From Pseudomonadota bacterium (GTDB lineage Bacteria; Desulfobacterota; Binatia; Binatales; Binataceae), in the NCBI GenBank assembly GCA_021325025.1, contig JAJPHZ010000029.1, positions 1 to 62,031 of the forward strand: 62,031 nt of DNA, in the 5' to 3' direction. The position numbers and the translations under genes were made by a program. Under the pieces are notes generated by a model. That model was not told where the DNA came from, made no database searches, and saw only the letters and a program-made list of their open reading frames with translations. Shown here piece by piece: positions 34,083 through 43,630 of this stretch. The number at the start of each line of letters is the position of its first letter. Position 1 is the stretch's first letter.

Positions 34083-36374
34083 TCACTGGATGGTGGTTTC
34101 CGGAACGTCGAGGCACCACGCCGACTGCGGGCCCAGCACCGTGTCGCCATTGAGTGCAACCATTCTGGGCAACCATGCCACGACCTGGACGTCGTACTGG
34201 TTGGTTTGGGAGGTCTGGAACGTCAGGGACACGGGCGCAGAGCAAGTGCCGGAGCTGCAGGTGAACGCCGACCAGGGAATTTGCAGAGGCGGTTTGCCGT
34301 TGCTGACGGCGTTGTTGCCCGGATTGAAGGTGAACTCATTGCCCGGGCATGCCTGCTCCGCAGGCAGCGTTTGCAAGGCACTCTGGGTTCCAACCACGTA
34401 CGTGAGCAGGAGGTTCTGACTGGTGGCGCTCAGCGCCGTCAGCGCATCTTGCGGTATGGTGACCGTTCCGGTCAGCGGTTGATTCAGTGAGATCTCATTG
34501 GGCCACAGGGGAAAGCTCAGCGTCCATGGCGCCGGAACCGACTGCTGGGTTGACGTGTCCCAGCCGGGTGGCTGCAAAGCCGGATTGCTGAAGTCGAGGT
34601 CGAACCTCTCTTGCAGGGGCGTGGTTATCGCCGCAGTAAATCCCACCAGGCCAGGGCAAGGCTGCACAAAATTGCAGTTTGGAAACGGTCCATCGCCGCC
34701 TACCAGGTCCAACACTTCTCCACTTGTTATTGTACCGGAGCTGACCAGCTTGATGGTTTGGGGCGGAATCAAACCATTGCCTTGCGCGTTGGTGTTGACC
34801 TCCCACACAGTTTCGGACTGGGTCGCCAGAGCGTTGGTCTGAAGTCCATTCAAACCCGGCGGGATGACCACGCCATTGAATGTGACATATCGCAGATCGC
34901 AGTAATTGGGATTGTTCAACTGGTTGTTGCTGGCCGGATTGGAGTCCAAGGGCAGAATCAGGGCGTGCGAAGTCAAGACTGAGTCGGTGATGTCGCTGTT
35001 ACCCGACGCGTCGTATGCATAGGTTGCCTCGGTATTGTTGCTGCCGATCGAAGAGTCTGACACTTGCCAGTCCGCGATCGAGATCGTTTGCGCCTGCCCC
35101 CACGTCCATGACTCACTCCACGATGCGGACAACGTACCCACCCCGGTCTCGTTCTGGATTCCCGCCGTGGCGGATACTCCCACGGTTTCGGTGTGGCTGT
35201 TGGAGGTGGTCAAGGTGGTGACGTTGTTGGCCACTTTGGGCAGGAAAGAACGGATGCCGAGCGAAACTGCGCCGGGCAAATCTTCAAGTTGCGCGTCCAA
35301 CGTCACGGCGTCGTTCCAACCAAGCGTGGCGTACACCGGCCATAGGTAGTTCCAGCTGTCGCACGATCCGGCGATGGGCTGCTGGTCGGTAATCTGCTGC
35401 GTGTAGACGGAGGTCCAACTCTGTCCGACGGGCGCTGGCGGCGGACTTACATCGAGGTACTGGCGGACGATAATCTTGTGAAAGTAGCCGCTGTTCGCAT
35501 TACCCTCCAGCAGCGCGTAACCGCGCGTCTCGAACGTAGCGTTGATCTGGATCCGGCTGGCGGGGGAACTCGACGGCGGCTGTGAATTGTCGGGACCCCA
35601 AGTCGTAAAATCCGGCGGCAGATTGTCCTGGCTGTTGATTATCAGCGGTACCGTGATGTTCAGCGACTGGAGGTCGTGAAAGGACAACACGGTCTGATTG
35701 GAGCAATCCGCGGCGTTTGCTGCGCTGCAGCTCGACGGTCCGATGTCGCTGCCGCCGCCCGCCATCCCCCGTTGCAACGCGCCCAGCCACTGCTCGCTAT
35801 CGTGCTGCAGCTGCGCCGCGTCGGGCGTCACCGCGGTGGGGGTTTCTCCCGGCAGCGGCGCAATTATGCGCTGCGGGAAATCGATCTGTTCCAGCTCCTT
35901 TGTCCCCAGTATCCTGATGTTGTGGCCGGTTTTATTGAAGAAATAGATCCAGCCCGCGGCCGGTGACGATCCTTCCGCATGCGCCCATACCGCACCCTTG
36001 AGGCCTGCGCTGCGATGGTCCTCAGTGTTGTTCAGAATCACCACCGCCTTGCCGGCCGCCAGAAAATTCGCTACCCCGGGGTTAGCCTGAAGCTGCGCCG
36101 GCGTGGTGTTGTTGCCATCGAAGATGATCATCGCGTAGGGCCCGGGATCTTCGCTCCCGCTACCCGCTACAAGCCTGTATTGCGTCCCGATGGTCTGAAG
36201 GACAGGCCCGCTGGCGGCGCCAGCCACCAAGGCTTGCGGCATCGCTGCCGGCGAAGAATTCGAACTGCCGCCGCACGCGGCACACCATAACTGCAGCAGC
36301 ACCCCGAGCGAGGCCAACCCACCGCGCCGGCAGACGCGGCGCATCCTTGCCCTGACGGTAGCCCCCTGATCCAT
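34083..36374 (-). CDS. Exported protein with leukocidin/hemolysin-like (Vibrio cytolysin-type) pore-forming region
   Basis: 763 residues from ATG 36374, which has a GAGGAG site; the frame upstream is unsupported. A hydrophobic leader ends in WCAACGG, a poor lipobox. By eye, several blocks align in order with Vibrio cholerae cytolysin: SRIQINATFETRGYALLEGN..HKIIVRQYLD (about 273-308), the glycine/serine-rich amphipathic VGVSATAGI..LSASWSESWTW..IADWQ stretch (about 396-437) in the position of the pore stem, and LQERFDLDFSNPALQPPG after it. The last ~150 residues look like an added beta domain. Role as a toxin is inference; a non-toxic beta-sandwich protein is the alternative. A TetR regulator is divergent to it. 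Confidence 0.6.
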   Translation of the reverse strand: MDQGATVRARMRRVCRRGGLASLGVLLQLWCAACGGSSNSSPAAMPQALVAGAASGPVLQTIGTQYRLVAGSGSEDPGPYAMIIFDGNNTTPAQLQANPGVANFLAAGKAVVILNNTEDHRSAGLKGAVWAHAEGSSPAAGWIYFFNKTGHNIRILGTKELEQIDFPQRIIAPLPGETPTAVTPDAAQLQHDSEQWLGALQRGMAGGGSDIGPSSCSAANAADCSNQTVLSFHDLQSLNITVPLIINSQDNLPPDFTTWGPDNSQPPSSSPASRIQINATFETRGYALLEGNANSGYFHKIIVRQYLDVSPPPAPVGQSWTSVYTQQITDQQPIAGSCDSWNYLWPVYATLGWNDAVTLDAQLEDLPGAVSLGIRSFLPKVANNVTTLTTSNSHTETVGVSATAGIQNETGVGTLSASWSESWTWGQAQTISIADWQVSDSSIGSNNTEATYAYDASGNSDITDSVLTSHALILPLDSNPASNNQLNNPNYCDLRYVTFNGVVIPPGLNGLQTNALATQSETVWEVNTNAQGNGLIPPQTIKLVSSGTITSGEVLDLVGGDGPFPNCNFVQPCPGLVGFTAAITTPLQERFDLDFSNPALQPPGWDTSTQQSVPAPWTLSFPLWPNEISLNQPLTGTVTIPQDALTALSATSQNLLLTYVVGTQSALQTLPAEQACPGNEFTFNPGNNAVSNGKPPLQIPWSAFTCSSGTCSAPVSLTFQTSQTNQYDVQVVAWLPRMVALNGDTVLGPQSAWCLDVPETTIQ

Positions 36375-36497
36375 AGCTCTCCTCGCGGAACGACTGAAGC
36401 GATCTGCCTGGCTCTTTCGGCCTTGTCGGAGGCGCGACCGCAATCCACATTCGGCCACGGCGGGCGCGGCTTGACAGCCGCCCGCCACTGGAGCGAG

Positions 36498-36538
36498 AAT
36501 CTTTTCGAAGATTTTTCAAGATGGCTGAATATTATTCA
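36498..36538. promoter_or_regulatory. Palindromes in the toxin/TetR divergent promoter region
   Basis: The AT-rich part of the 274-base divergent gap has two palindromes: AATCTT-TTCG-AAGATT (36498-36513) and TGAATA-T-TATTCA (36526-36538). Both have symmetrical arms of six bases. Their place between a TetR gene and its divergent neighbour makes them natural operator candidates; the first could also be an RNA hairpin with a TTCG loop. Confidence 0.4.
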
Positions 36539-36648
36539 AAAGGGCATCTCGTTGTCAAGAAGACGGACAGCGCTTTTTACAGCTTATTGGTGCTTTTGAA
36601 GGTCACACTGGCGATCCGGACCTTGGGATCCGGTCAAGAGCACTGGCT

Positions 36649-37338
36649 ATGAAGACTCCAAAGCGCGGGACAAGGGCCGCACGCCATCCAGCATACCGGT
36701 CCGTCGATCGCAGGCGCGCGGCGATTGCCGAAGCGCTACTTCAGTCGATGTCGGAAAAGGGCTTTTCCGCCACCTCGCTGACTGAACTCGCCAGACGGGC
36801 CGGCATGTCGCCGAGCCATCTGCTCTATTATTATCCCGATAAGGAAGCGGTGCTGGTCCAGCTGGCCAAATCAATCAATGACGGAACCCTCGGCTTCATG
36901 GCCGGCTTGGTTGACAAGCCGCCGCAGGTCCAATGCCACCAGCTGGTTGGGTACTTCTTTGGCCGCCGCAACGTGCCGGCCGCCTTTCGCGGCGTGCTGC
37001 TGCAACTCATGGGGGTGGCGACTCACGACCCCGAGCTGCTCGGCCGGATGCGCCAGCAGGCGGGCAGGTTCAAGGCTTTTCTAAAACAGATTTATCGAAA
37101 ATCTTCCGCGACCGCGACCATGCCGGTGGATGACGCGGCGACCGTGGCCGCCGCAATCTGGATGGGACTGCTGGTCAATTCGCTCTTTGACCCGACGCTC
37201 ACCATGGCGCGCGCCGGGCGCCTGATGCTCAATGTCATGTCATTCCTGGGCGGATTCGACAACGCCCGGCGTTCGGGGGATGTCCCTCCGGCGTCAAACG
37301 CTCCACCGATTCCAGCGGGCAGCGCCAGCCGCGCGTAG
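36649..37338 (+). CDS. TetR/AcrR family transcriptional regulator
   Basis: 229-residue regulator. N-terminal TetR helix-turn-helix is TSLTELARRAGMSPSHLLYYY followed by PDKEAVL (about residues 42-70); the rest is an all-helical ligand domain with a hydrophobic pocket region (AAAIWMGLLVNSLFDPTLTM). ATG 36649; no strong ribosome site. It is divergent from the pore-forming-like gene and convergent with an amidohydrolase, so it may repress itself and the exported protein. Ligand unknown. Confidence 0.9.
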   Translation: MKTPKRGTRAARHPAYRSVDRRRAAIAEALLQSMSEKGFSATSLTELARRAGMSPSHLLYYYPDKEAVLVQLAKSINDGTLGFMAGLVDKPPQVQCHQLVGYFFGRRNVPAAFRGVLLQLMGVATHDPELLGRMRQQAGRFKAFLKQIYRKSSATATMPVDDAATVAAAIWMGLLVNSLFDPTLTMARAGRLMLNVMSFLGGFDNARRSGDVPPASNAPPIPAGSASRA

Positions 37339-37393
37339 CGCTCATTGAGAGCGTCGGTTGGTGGCGCACCGCAGGAGATTCACGTTGGCAACC

Positions 37394-37431
37394 CGTGCCG
37401 GGAAGGCGCCGGCGGCGCCCTCCCCTGCACG
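37394..37431. terminator. Long GC hairpin between convergent genes
   Basis: Arms 37400-37410 and 37414-37424 pair at 10 of 11 around a GGC loop, and the stem extends through CGTGC (37394-37398) with GCACG (37427-37431). It lies in the 101-base gap between the convergent TetR and amidohydrolase genes, so it could end transcription from both sides. Confidence 0.6.
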
Positions 37432-37439
37432 TGTTCCGA

Positions 37440-38603
37440 TTACACTTCGATGTTGTAGCAGCGCTTGACGTTGTCCAGGATGATCTTGCGGCGCACTTCG
37501 GCCGACACCCCGGCGAAGTCCTTTTCGATCGCCTTGCGCGAACGCGGCCAGGTCGACACGCCGTGCGGATAGTCCGACGCCCACATGTAGTTATCCGCGC
37601 CAAACTGTTTGAGCGATTCGGAGTTGAGCGGCTCGTCCTCGAAGGTGCCGAAAAGCTGGCGTTTCAGATAGTAGCTCGGCATCTCCTTGAGCTTGATGCC
37701 CGACAGCGACCCGTAATGGCGGTAGGCGTGGTCCAGACGCCAGACCAGATGCGGCAGCCAGCCGATGTCGTTCTCCGCTGACACGATCTTCAGCCCCGGA
37801 TAGCGCTCCAGCACGCCGTTGAGCGTCAGCGTGGTGATCGCCTGCTGAATCGGATGAATCGCGTTGGCAAAGCCCTCCATCCGCGACGTGATGGCGGTGC
37901 CGCCGGTGGGCCGGCGCGGCATTACGCTGGTCCCGACGTGCAGCGAGATGGGCATGTTGAGGTCCTGCGCCGCCTGCCAGAACGGATCGTACATGGGGTT
38001 GGAGTACGGCTTGTCATCGGGCGCGTTGCCCCAGATCTCGGCGCCGCGCAGTCCGATCTTCGCGCATCGCTCCAGCTCCCTGACCGCGCTCGGGATGTCC
38101 CACATCGGAATCAGCGCCAGCCCAATCAGCCGCCTGGGATTGCTCGAACAGAATTCGCCCAGCCAGGTGTTGTAGACGCTGAAGCATGCCCCTTGCAGTT
38201 CCTTGTCGGTGATCTGGAACAGCGGCATCCCCAGCGACGTGTACAGGACCTCGGCGCTGACGCCGTCGAGGTCCTGGTCCTTGATGCGCTCGACCGGATC
38301 CCAGGCGCCCGGCCGGGCCGTTTCATAGCCGGCCGAGGAGGTGACGAACTTTTTGAAGTCTTCGGCCGACTCGCGCAGCAGTTCGCCGGAGCGGCCAACG
38401 TTCTGACCGGCGGCGAACAACTCGGCGACGATCGGCAGGTCGAACAGCCCCGGAATCCGGAAGGCGTAGCTGGGCCCCGTCCTGGTCTCCTTGACGATAA
38501 CGCGCGGCGCCTGATCCTGGAACTTCTTGTCCAGCCGCGTCACCCAGAAGTCGGCGGGCTCGACGACGTGTGAATCCGCCGAGATGTACTTGAGCTCCTC
38601 CAT
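37440..38603 (-). CDS. Amidohydrolase-2 family metal-dependent hydrolase/decarboxylase (copy 3)
   Basis: 387-residue amidohydrolase-2 protein with the canonical DSHVVEPADFW at residues 10-20, a central ISLHVGTS strand and the C-terminal WASDYPHG motif. It is closer in motif pattern to copy 2 (15704-16870) than to copy 1. ATG 38603 has a GGAGAGG site. It stands alone on the minus strand, without the SDR partners of the other two copies, and its regulator is not evident. Confidence 0.86.
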   Translation of the reverse strand: MEELKYISADSHVVEPADFWVTRLDKKFQDQAPRVIVKETRTGPSYAFRIPGLFDLPIVAELFAAGQNVGRSGELLRESAEDFKKFVTSSAGYETARPGAWDPVERIKDQDLDGVSAEVLYTSLGMPLFQITDKELQGACFSVYNTWLGEFCSSNPRRLIGLALIPMWDIPSAVRELERCAKIGLRGAEIWGNAPDDKPYSNPMYDPFWQAAQDLNMPISLHVGTSVMPRRPTGGTAITSRMEGFANAIHPIQQAITTLTLNGVLERYPGLKIVSAENDIGWLPHLVWRLDHAYRHYGSLSGIKLKEMPSYYLKRQLFGTFEDEPLNSESLKQFGADNYMWASDYPHGVSTWPRSRKAIEKDFAGVSAEVRRKIILDNVKRCYNIEV

Positions 38604-39083
38604 GGCTTGACCTCTCCTTTCGCCCGCCGCCGAGCACGGCTGAGGCGTGGTTTCCCATCACGATGACAACTGAAGCGCCGATGGCCGACGCCACCAATCC
38701 ATCGCAGCTCCGTGTGGCCGGCCCACGGCCCGCTCCAATCCCCTATTTGTTTGCGGACCAGCAAATCAAAGCAGCACCTAATGCCGCCGGTGCCCCAAAC
38801 ATTCTGTGCGATACAAACCTACGCTTTTTGCCGCACAGCCGTCAAACCGCTACCAGGACCTCCGCGGTCGCGACGAACTAAGACAACCGGTACGGAGGCG
38901 GGCGTTAAGCGCAGACCAAAACCAGGTCGGGGAGAGGCCGAACCGTTAATTTTCATGTCAGCTCCGACGCTTTGCCTCGCGCCGCCTCGGCTCTTTTCAA
39001 CCCGTTGCGGCTTGCGCAGGCAGGTCCTCTTGCTAAAGCACCGGCTTGTTTCCCGGCGGCCAAAACCTTAACTTGGAGGCGCG
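38604..39083. other. Intergenic region, no gene seen
   Basis: 480 bases between the divergent amidohydrolase and yraN genes. No RNA gene, repeat or convincing ORF was found. The last bases carry the TTGGAGG site of yraN. Confidence 0.55.
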
Positions 39084-39572
39084 GTGGCCCCGCAGCGTAC
39101 AGTAGGCCGGATCCGCGGTTCCGACACCGCCCGAAGCCGTGGGCCGAGTGGCAATGCGCTCACACGATTGCTCACACGTGTGGGACAGCTCGCGGGCCTG
39201 TTCAAAGGTCCCGCCCGCGACGGACGGGCCGCACTGGGCGCCAAGGGCGAGCGGATGGCGGTGCGGCGGCTGCGCCGGGAGGGCTACCGGATGCTGGCGC
39301 GCAACTTCCGCGCCGCCGGCGCCGAAATCGACGCTATCGCCATGGACGGCGACACCCTGGTTTTTGTCGAGGTAAAGACACGCACGACCTGCGCTACCGG
39401 GCGCCCGGAGGAGGCGGTGCACGCGCTCAAACAGAATCATATCCGGCGCGCCGCGGCGGTCTACGCGCGGGCCCATGCGATGGAGCAGCGGCCGATCCGG
39501 TTCGACGTGGTGGCGGTATCGCGCGCGGACGGCGGGCGGTGGCGGCTTGAGATTATCAAGGACGCATTTTGA
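39084..39572 (+). CDS. yraN: YraN family (UPF0102) nuclease-fold protein
   Basis: 162-residue UPF0102 protein with a restriction-endonuclease-like core: Glu81, Asp83 and the ExK pair Glu96/Lys98 in AEIDAIAMDGDTLVFVEVK. The usual length is about 120, and the extra 45 N-terminal residues are low-complexity. GTG 39084 is chosen because of the GGAGGCGCG site; an internal start nearer ALGAKGERMAV is possible. The stop overlaps the serS ATG by one base (TGATG), so the pair is coupled. Confidence 0.85.
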   Translation: MAPQRTVGRIRGSDTARSRGPSGNALTRLLTRVGQLAGLFKGPARDGRAALGAKGERMAVRRLRREGYRMLARNFRAAGAEIDAIAMDGDTLVFVEVKTRTTCATGRPEEAVHALKQNHIRRAAAVYARAHAMEQRPIRFDVVAVSRADGGRWRLEIIKDAF

Positions 39573-40849
39573 TGCTTGACATAAGGCTGATTCGCGAAAA
39601 CCCGGACCAGATCAAGCGGCAACTACAAAAAGTAGGTTTTCCCGCTGAAGATGTTGACCGCCTGCTCGCCGCCGACGCGCGCCGGCGCAAGCTCCAGCAC
39701 GAGCTCGACGAACTGCGCGCGCGGCGCAGCCGCGAATCGAAAGAACTGGGCAAGATGGCGCCGGCTGAGCGCGAGGCGCGGCGCGCCGAGATGCGCGCCC
39801 TGGGCGAGCAGATCACGGCGGGCGAGCGTGAACTGGCCGAAGCCGAGGCCGAGTTCACGCGCCAGATGCTGCTGGTGCCCAACCTGCCGCGGCCGTGGGT
39901 GCCCGAGGGCGAGGGCGAAAGCGCCAACGCCGTGGTGCGCAGCGAAGGCGAGCCGCGGCGGCTGGATTTCACCGCCCGGCCGCATTGGGAACTGGGCGAG
40001 CAGCTCGGCATCATCGACTTCGCGCGCGGCGTCAAGCTTGCGGGCAGCCGCTTCTACTTTTTGCTTGGTCTGGGCGCCCGGCTGGAGCGGGCGCTGATCG
40101 CAATGATGCTCGACCTAAAGCGCGAGCAGGGCTACCTGGAGGTCGCGCCGCCCCTGATGGTCAACAGCGAGACCGTGACCGGCACCGCCCATCTGCCCAA
40201 ATTCGCCGACACCATGTACCGCGATATCGAGGAGGACTACTGGTTCGTCCCCACCGCCGAGGTGCCGTTGACCAACTTTTACGCCCGCGAAATCCTTGAC
40301 CCCGAGTGCCTGCCGATTTACCTGACCGCCTACACGCCATGCTTTCGGCGTGAAAAGATGTCGGCGGGACGCGACGTGCGCGGCATCAAACGCGGCCATC
40401 AGTTCGACAAGGTCGAGATGGTCAAGCTGGTGCATCCCGACCGTTCCGACGCGGAGTTGGAGTCGCTGGTGGAAAACGCCTGCGAAGTCTGCCGCCGGCT
40501 GGGGCTGGCCTTTCGCGTGATTCGCATGGGCACCGGCGATTTGGGTTTCGCCGCCGCCGCCAAGTATGACGTCGAAGTCTGGGCGCCCGGCTGCGGCGAA
40601 TGGCTGGAGGTCAGCTCCTGCTCCAACTGCTGGGATTTTCAGGCGCGGCGCGCCCAAATCCGCTTCCGCAACGCGAGCAGCGGGCGTAACGAATTCGTCC
40701 ACACGCTTAACGGCTCGGGACTGGGGCTGCCGCGCACGCTGATTGCGGTGCTGGAGAATTATCAACAGGCCGACGGCTCGGTGATAATCCCCCCGGTGCT
40801 GCGGCCCTACCTGCCCGAGGTGGAACGGATCACGCCTGCTTCGCGTTAA
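39572..40849 (+). CDS. serS: Seryl-tRNA synthetase
   Basis: 425-residue class II synthetase charging tRNA-Ser and tRNA-Sec. N-terminal long antiparallel coiled coil (about residues 25-100, rich in Arg/Glu/Ala) that binds the tRNA long arm; class II motif 2 in CFRREKMSAGRDVRGIKRGHQF and motif 3 GSGLGLPRTLIAVLENYQ. The start is ATG 39572, not the TTG one codon earlier. The length is normal. Confidence 0.97.
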   Translation: MLDIRLIRENPDQIKRQLQKVGFPAEDVDRLLAADARRRKLQHELDELRARRSRESKELGKMAPAEREARRAEMRALGEQITAGERELAEAEAEFTRQMLLVPNLPRPWVPEGEGESANAVVRSEGEPRRLDFTARPHWELGEQLGIIDFARGVKLAGSRFYFLLGLGARLERALIAMMLDLKREQGYLEVAPPLMVNSETVTGTAHLPKFADTMYRDIEEDYWFVPTAEVPLTNFYAREILDPECLPIYLTAYTPCFRREKMSAGRDVRGIKRGHQFDKVEMVKLVHPDRSDAELESLVENACEVCRRLGLAFRVIRMGTGDLGFAAAAKYDVEVWAPGCGEWLEVSSCSNCWDFQARRAQIRFRNASSGRNEFVHTLNGSGLGLPRTLIAVLENYQQADGSVIIPPVLRPYLPEVERITPASR

Positions 40850-40859
40850 ATTCGCTCTT

Positions 40860-40893
40860 TTGTAACACAGCCGTAACAAATCGACCTTACACT
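40860..40893 (+). promoter_or_regulatory. PHO-box-like promoter of the pst-pho operon
   Basis: TTGTAAC (40860-40866) and CCGTAAC (40871-40877) form the two 7-base half repeats with a 4-base spacer expected of a PhoB site, so GTAACA recurs at exactly 11 bases. A -10-like TACACT (40888-40893) follows after 10 bases, the usual PhoB-promoter geometry. It lies between serS and pstC. The match to the E. coli consensus is partial (4/7 and 5/7). Confidence 0.6.
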
Positions 40894-40924
40894 GGATTTG
40901 CGCAAGAGGGTACGTTCTAAGGGT

Positions 40925-41950
40925 ATGGAGCCCTCCATCCAGCTTTCACTGCGGACCCGTCCGGAGCCCGACCCGCAAGCCACTGAGGCGGTGACCCTGC
41001 CGACCGTGGCCGCGCCCGCGCGCCATCGCATTGCCCCGGGCCTGCTCGGCGACCGCCTCTTCCGCTTCTCCACTGCCCTGCTCGCGCTGCTGGTGCTGGC
41101 GCTGCTATTGGGCTTTGCGATTGTGCTGGCGATGGAGTCGCGGCTGTCGCTGGTCAAGTTCGGGCTGAGTTTCTTTACCAGCACCAACTGGGACCCGGTC
41201 AATGAGGAATTCGGCGCCCTGCCCTTCGTTTACGGCACGGTGGTGACTTCCGCAATCGCCCTGCTGATTGCCGTCCCGCTGAGCCTGGGTGTGTCGCTAT
41301 GCATGGTCGAGCTACTGCCGCAATGGCTGGCGGCGCGCATCGGATTCCTGGTGGAACTGCTCGCCGCGATTCCCAGCGTGGTCTATGGATTGTGGGGCAT
41401 CTTCGTGCTGGGTCCGTGGCTGCGCGACGCCGTCGACCCGCTGCTGGCGCGATACCTGGGTTTTCTGCCCCAGTTCCAGGGGCCCCATCTGGCGGTCAGT
41501 CTGCTGACCGCCGGCGTGCTGCTCTCGGTAATGATCATTCCGTATATCACGGCGGTGTGCACGGAGGTCTTCCGCGTCGTTCCGCAAACCCAGCGCGAGG
41601 CAGCGCTGGCGCTGGGCGCCACCAAATGGGAGATGATTCGCATGGCGGTCATCCCCTACGGTTACACCGGCGTGATCGGAGCGATCATACTGGGTTTGGG
41701 CCGCGCGCTGGGCGAGACCATCGCGGTGGCGATGGTGATCGGGAATCGGCCGGAGATTTCCGCCTCGCTGTTCCTGCCTTCCTCCACTTTGGCCAGCGCG
41801 ATCGCCAACGAATTCACCGAAGCCACCGGCGATATGTACCTGTCGGCGCTGGTCGAGTTGGGGCTGGTGCTGATGGTGCTGGCGGTGGTGCTCAACGCCG
41901 CGGCGCGCGCGCTGGTGACCGGCGTGGTGAGTCAGGGAGAGGGGCGATGA
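40925..41950 (+). CDS. pstC: Phosphate ABC transporter permease PstC
   Basis: 341-residue inner-membrane permease of the high-affinity phosphate transporter. Six hydrophobic helices; the EAA-type loop is [24 protein letters not shown] (first half about 220-240). A 45-residue cytoplasmic N-terminus precedes helix 1. ATG 40925 chosen over a TTG at 40898. Its stop overlaps pstA by ATGA. It is first in the operon; no pstS precedes it. Confidence 0.94.
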   Translation: MEPSIQLSLRTRPEPDPQATEAVTLPTVAAPARHRIAPGLLGDRLFRFSTALLALLVLALLLGFAIVLAMESRLSLVKFGLSFFTSTNWDPVNEEFGALPFVYGTVVTSAIALLIAVPLSLGVSLCMVELLPQWLAARIGFLVELLAAIPSVVYGLWGIFVLGPWLRDAVDPLLARYLGFLPQFQGPHLAVSLLTAGVLLSVMIIPYITAVCTEVFRVVPQTQREAALALGATKWEMIRMAVIPYGYTGVIGAIILGLGRALGETIAVAMVIGNRPEISASLFLPSSTLASAIANEFTEATGDMYLSALVELGLVLMVLAVVLNAAARALVTGVVSQGEGR

Positions 41951-42810
41951 GGGCGGCGGGCGGCGGGCCATCCTCCTACCTGTATCGCAAGCTCAAGAGC
42001 CGCCTGATGATGGGGCTGACCCTGGCCGCCACCGTCATCACGCTGCTGCCGCTGTTCTTCGTACTCGCCTACCTGCTCAGCAAGGGAGTCACCAGCCTCA
42101 ATCTGGCTTTCTTCACCCACCTGCCCAAGCCGGTGGGCGAGCCGGGGGGCGGGATGGCCAACGCGATTGTCGGCACCTTTGAATTGATCGGTCTGGCCAG
42201 CCTGATCGGCGTGCCGATCGGAATCGGCGCCGGGCTTTATCTCAATGAGTACGGCGGCGCGCTGAGCGCACCGGCGCGCTTTGCCGCCGACGTCCTGATC
42301 GGGATGCCGTCGATCGTGGTCGGCATCTTTGCTTACGCCGTGTTGGTGCGCCCGATGCGCGGCTTCTCGGCCCTGGCGGGCGGCTTCGCCCTGGGCATCA
42401 TCATGATTCCGCTGGTCATGCGCACCACCGAAGAGATGGTGCGGCTGGTGCCCCAGGAATTGCGCGAGGCGGCGCTGGCGCTGGGCGTGACGCGATGGCG
42501 CACTACGGTGTCGGTCGTGGTGCGGACCGCAGCGGCAGGCATCGCCACCGGTGTCATCCTGGCCATTGCGCGGGTGGCGGGCGAGACTGCGCCGCTGCTG
42601 TTTACCGCCTTTGGCAATCGCTTCTGGGCGCGCGGGCTGCGCGAGCCCATCGCGTCTTTAACCGTTCAAGTCTATACTTATGCTATCTCCCCATTCGCCG
42701 ATTGGCAGCGTCAGGCGTGGGCAGGCGCGCTGGTGCTGACTGCGATCGTACTGGCGCTGGAGCTAGGAGTGCGATGGATAACGCGAGGACGGCTCAAGCC
42801 GCTGCGATAA
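41947..42810 (+). CDS. pstA: Phosphate ABC transporter permease PstA
   Basis: 287-residue partner permease with six predicted helices and the EAA loop [20 protein letters not shown] (about 175-195). The conserved [16 protein letters not shown] stretch is typical of PstA. Start ATG 41947 overlaps the pstC stop by four bases; the frame is open further upstream only by chance. The 3' end overlaps pstB by 37 bases. Confidence 0.95.
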   Translation: MRAAGGGPSSYLYRKLKSRLMMGLTLAATVITLLPLFFVLAYLLSKGVTSLNLAFFTHLPKPVGEPGGGMANAIVGTFELIGLASLIGVPIGIGAGLYLNEYGGALSAPARFAADVLIGMPSIVVGIFAYAVLVRPMRGFSALAGGFALGIIMIPLVMRTTEEMVRLVPQELREAALALGVTRWRTTVSVVVRTAAAGIATGVILAIARVAGETAPLLFTAFGNRFWARGLREPIASLTVQVYTYAISPFADWQRQAWAGALVLTAIVLALELGVRWITRGRLKPLR

Positions 42811-43619
42811 TTCCCGTCCCCTCGGGCGGGCCGCAAGAGGACGCCGCGAGCGCGCCCGACCCCGACAAGCTCAAAGTGGTGGAGCTGAGCGCCTTTTATC
42901 GGGGCAAAATCGCGCTGCGCAAGATTCGGGTCGACATCGCGGCCAACCAGGTCACCGCCATCATCGGCCCCTCGGGCTGCGGCAAGTCCACCCTGGTGCG
43001 ATGCCTTAACCGCATGCATGAAGTGCAGCCGGGCAACCACGCCGAAGGCGAGGTATGGCTGGACGGCGAAAACATCTACGCGCCGGGCGTCGACCCGGTT
43101 CAGATCCGGCGGCGGGTGGGGATGGTGTTTCAGAAGGCAACGCCCTTCCCTACCATGTCGATCGAGGACAACGTGACCGCCGGACTGCGGCTTAACAATC
43201 GCCGCATGAGCCGCGCCGAGCGCGACCGCATCGTGGAGCGCAGCCTGCGCCAGGCCGCGCTGTGGGAGGAGGTGCGCGACAAGCTGCGCGAACCCGGCAT
43301 CAGCCTCTCCGGCGGCCAGCAGCAGCGGTTGTGTATCGCGCGCGCGCTGGCGGTGGAGCCCGAAGTGTTGCTGATGGACGAACCGTGCTCGGCGCTGGAC
43401 CCAATCTCCACCGCCCGCATCGAGGAGCTGATCCTGGAGTTGAAGGCCTCCTACACCATCGTACTGGTCACGCACAACATGCAGCAGGCGGCGCGAGCCT
43501 CGGACTACACCGCCTTCCTGTTAAACGGCGACCTGATCGAGTTCGGCGAGACCAATCAGATCTTCACCAACCCCGCTCGCCGCGAGACCGAGGAATACAT
43601 CACCGGGCGCTTCGGCTAG
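42774..43619 (+). CDS. pstB: Phosphate ABC transporter ATP-binding protein PstB
   Basis: 281-residue ATPase of the Pst transporter. Walker [10 protein letters not shown] (65-73), signature LSGGQQQR, Walker [14 protein letters not shown]-loop VTHNM. There is a roughly 30-residue Ala/Pro-rich N-terminal extension. ATG 42774 has TAGGAG in front and lies within the pstA end; starts further upstream are in pstA coding sequence and were rejected. Confidence 0.96.
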   Translation: MDNARTAQAAAIIPVPSGGPQEDAASAPDPDKLKVVELSAFYRGKIALRKIRVDIAANQVTAIIGPSGCGKSTLVRCLNRMHEVQPGNHAEGEVWLDGENIYAPGVDPVQIRRRVGMVFQKATPFPTMSIEDNVTAGLRLNNRRMSRAERDRIVERSLRQAALWEEVRDKLREPGISLSGGQQQRLCIARALAVEPEVLLMDEPCSALDPISTARIEELILELKASYTIVLVTHNMQQAARASDYTAFLLNGDLIEFGETNQIFTNPARRETEEYITGRFG

Positions 43620-43630
43620 GGGAGGGTACG

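Noticed and set aside
41299..41946. Upstream extension of the pstA frame
   Set aside because: It lies wholly inside pstC in another frame; the ATG at 41947 with the ATGA overlap is the normal start.
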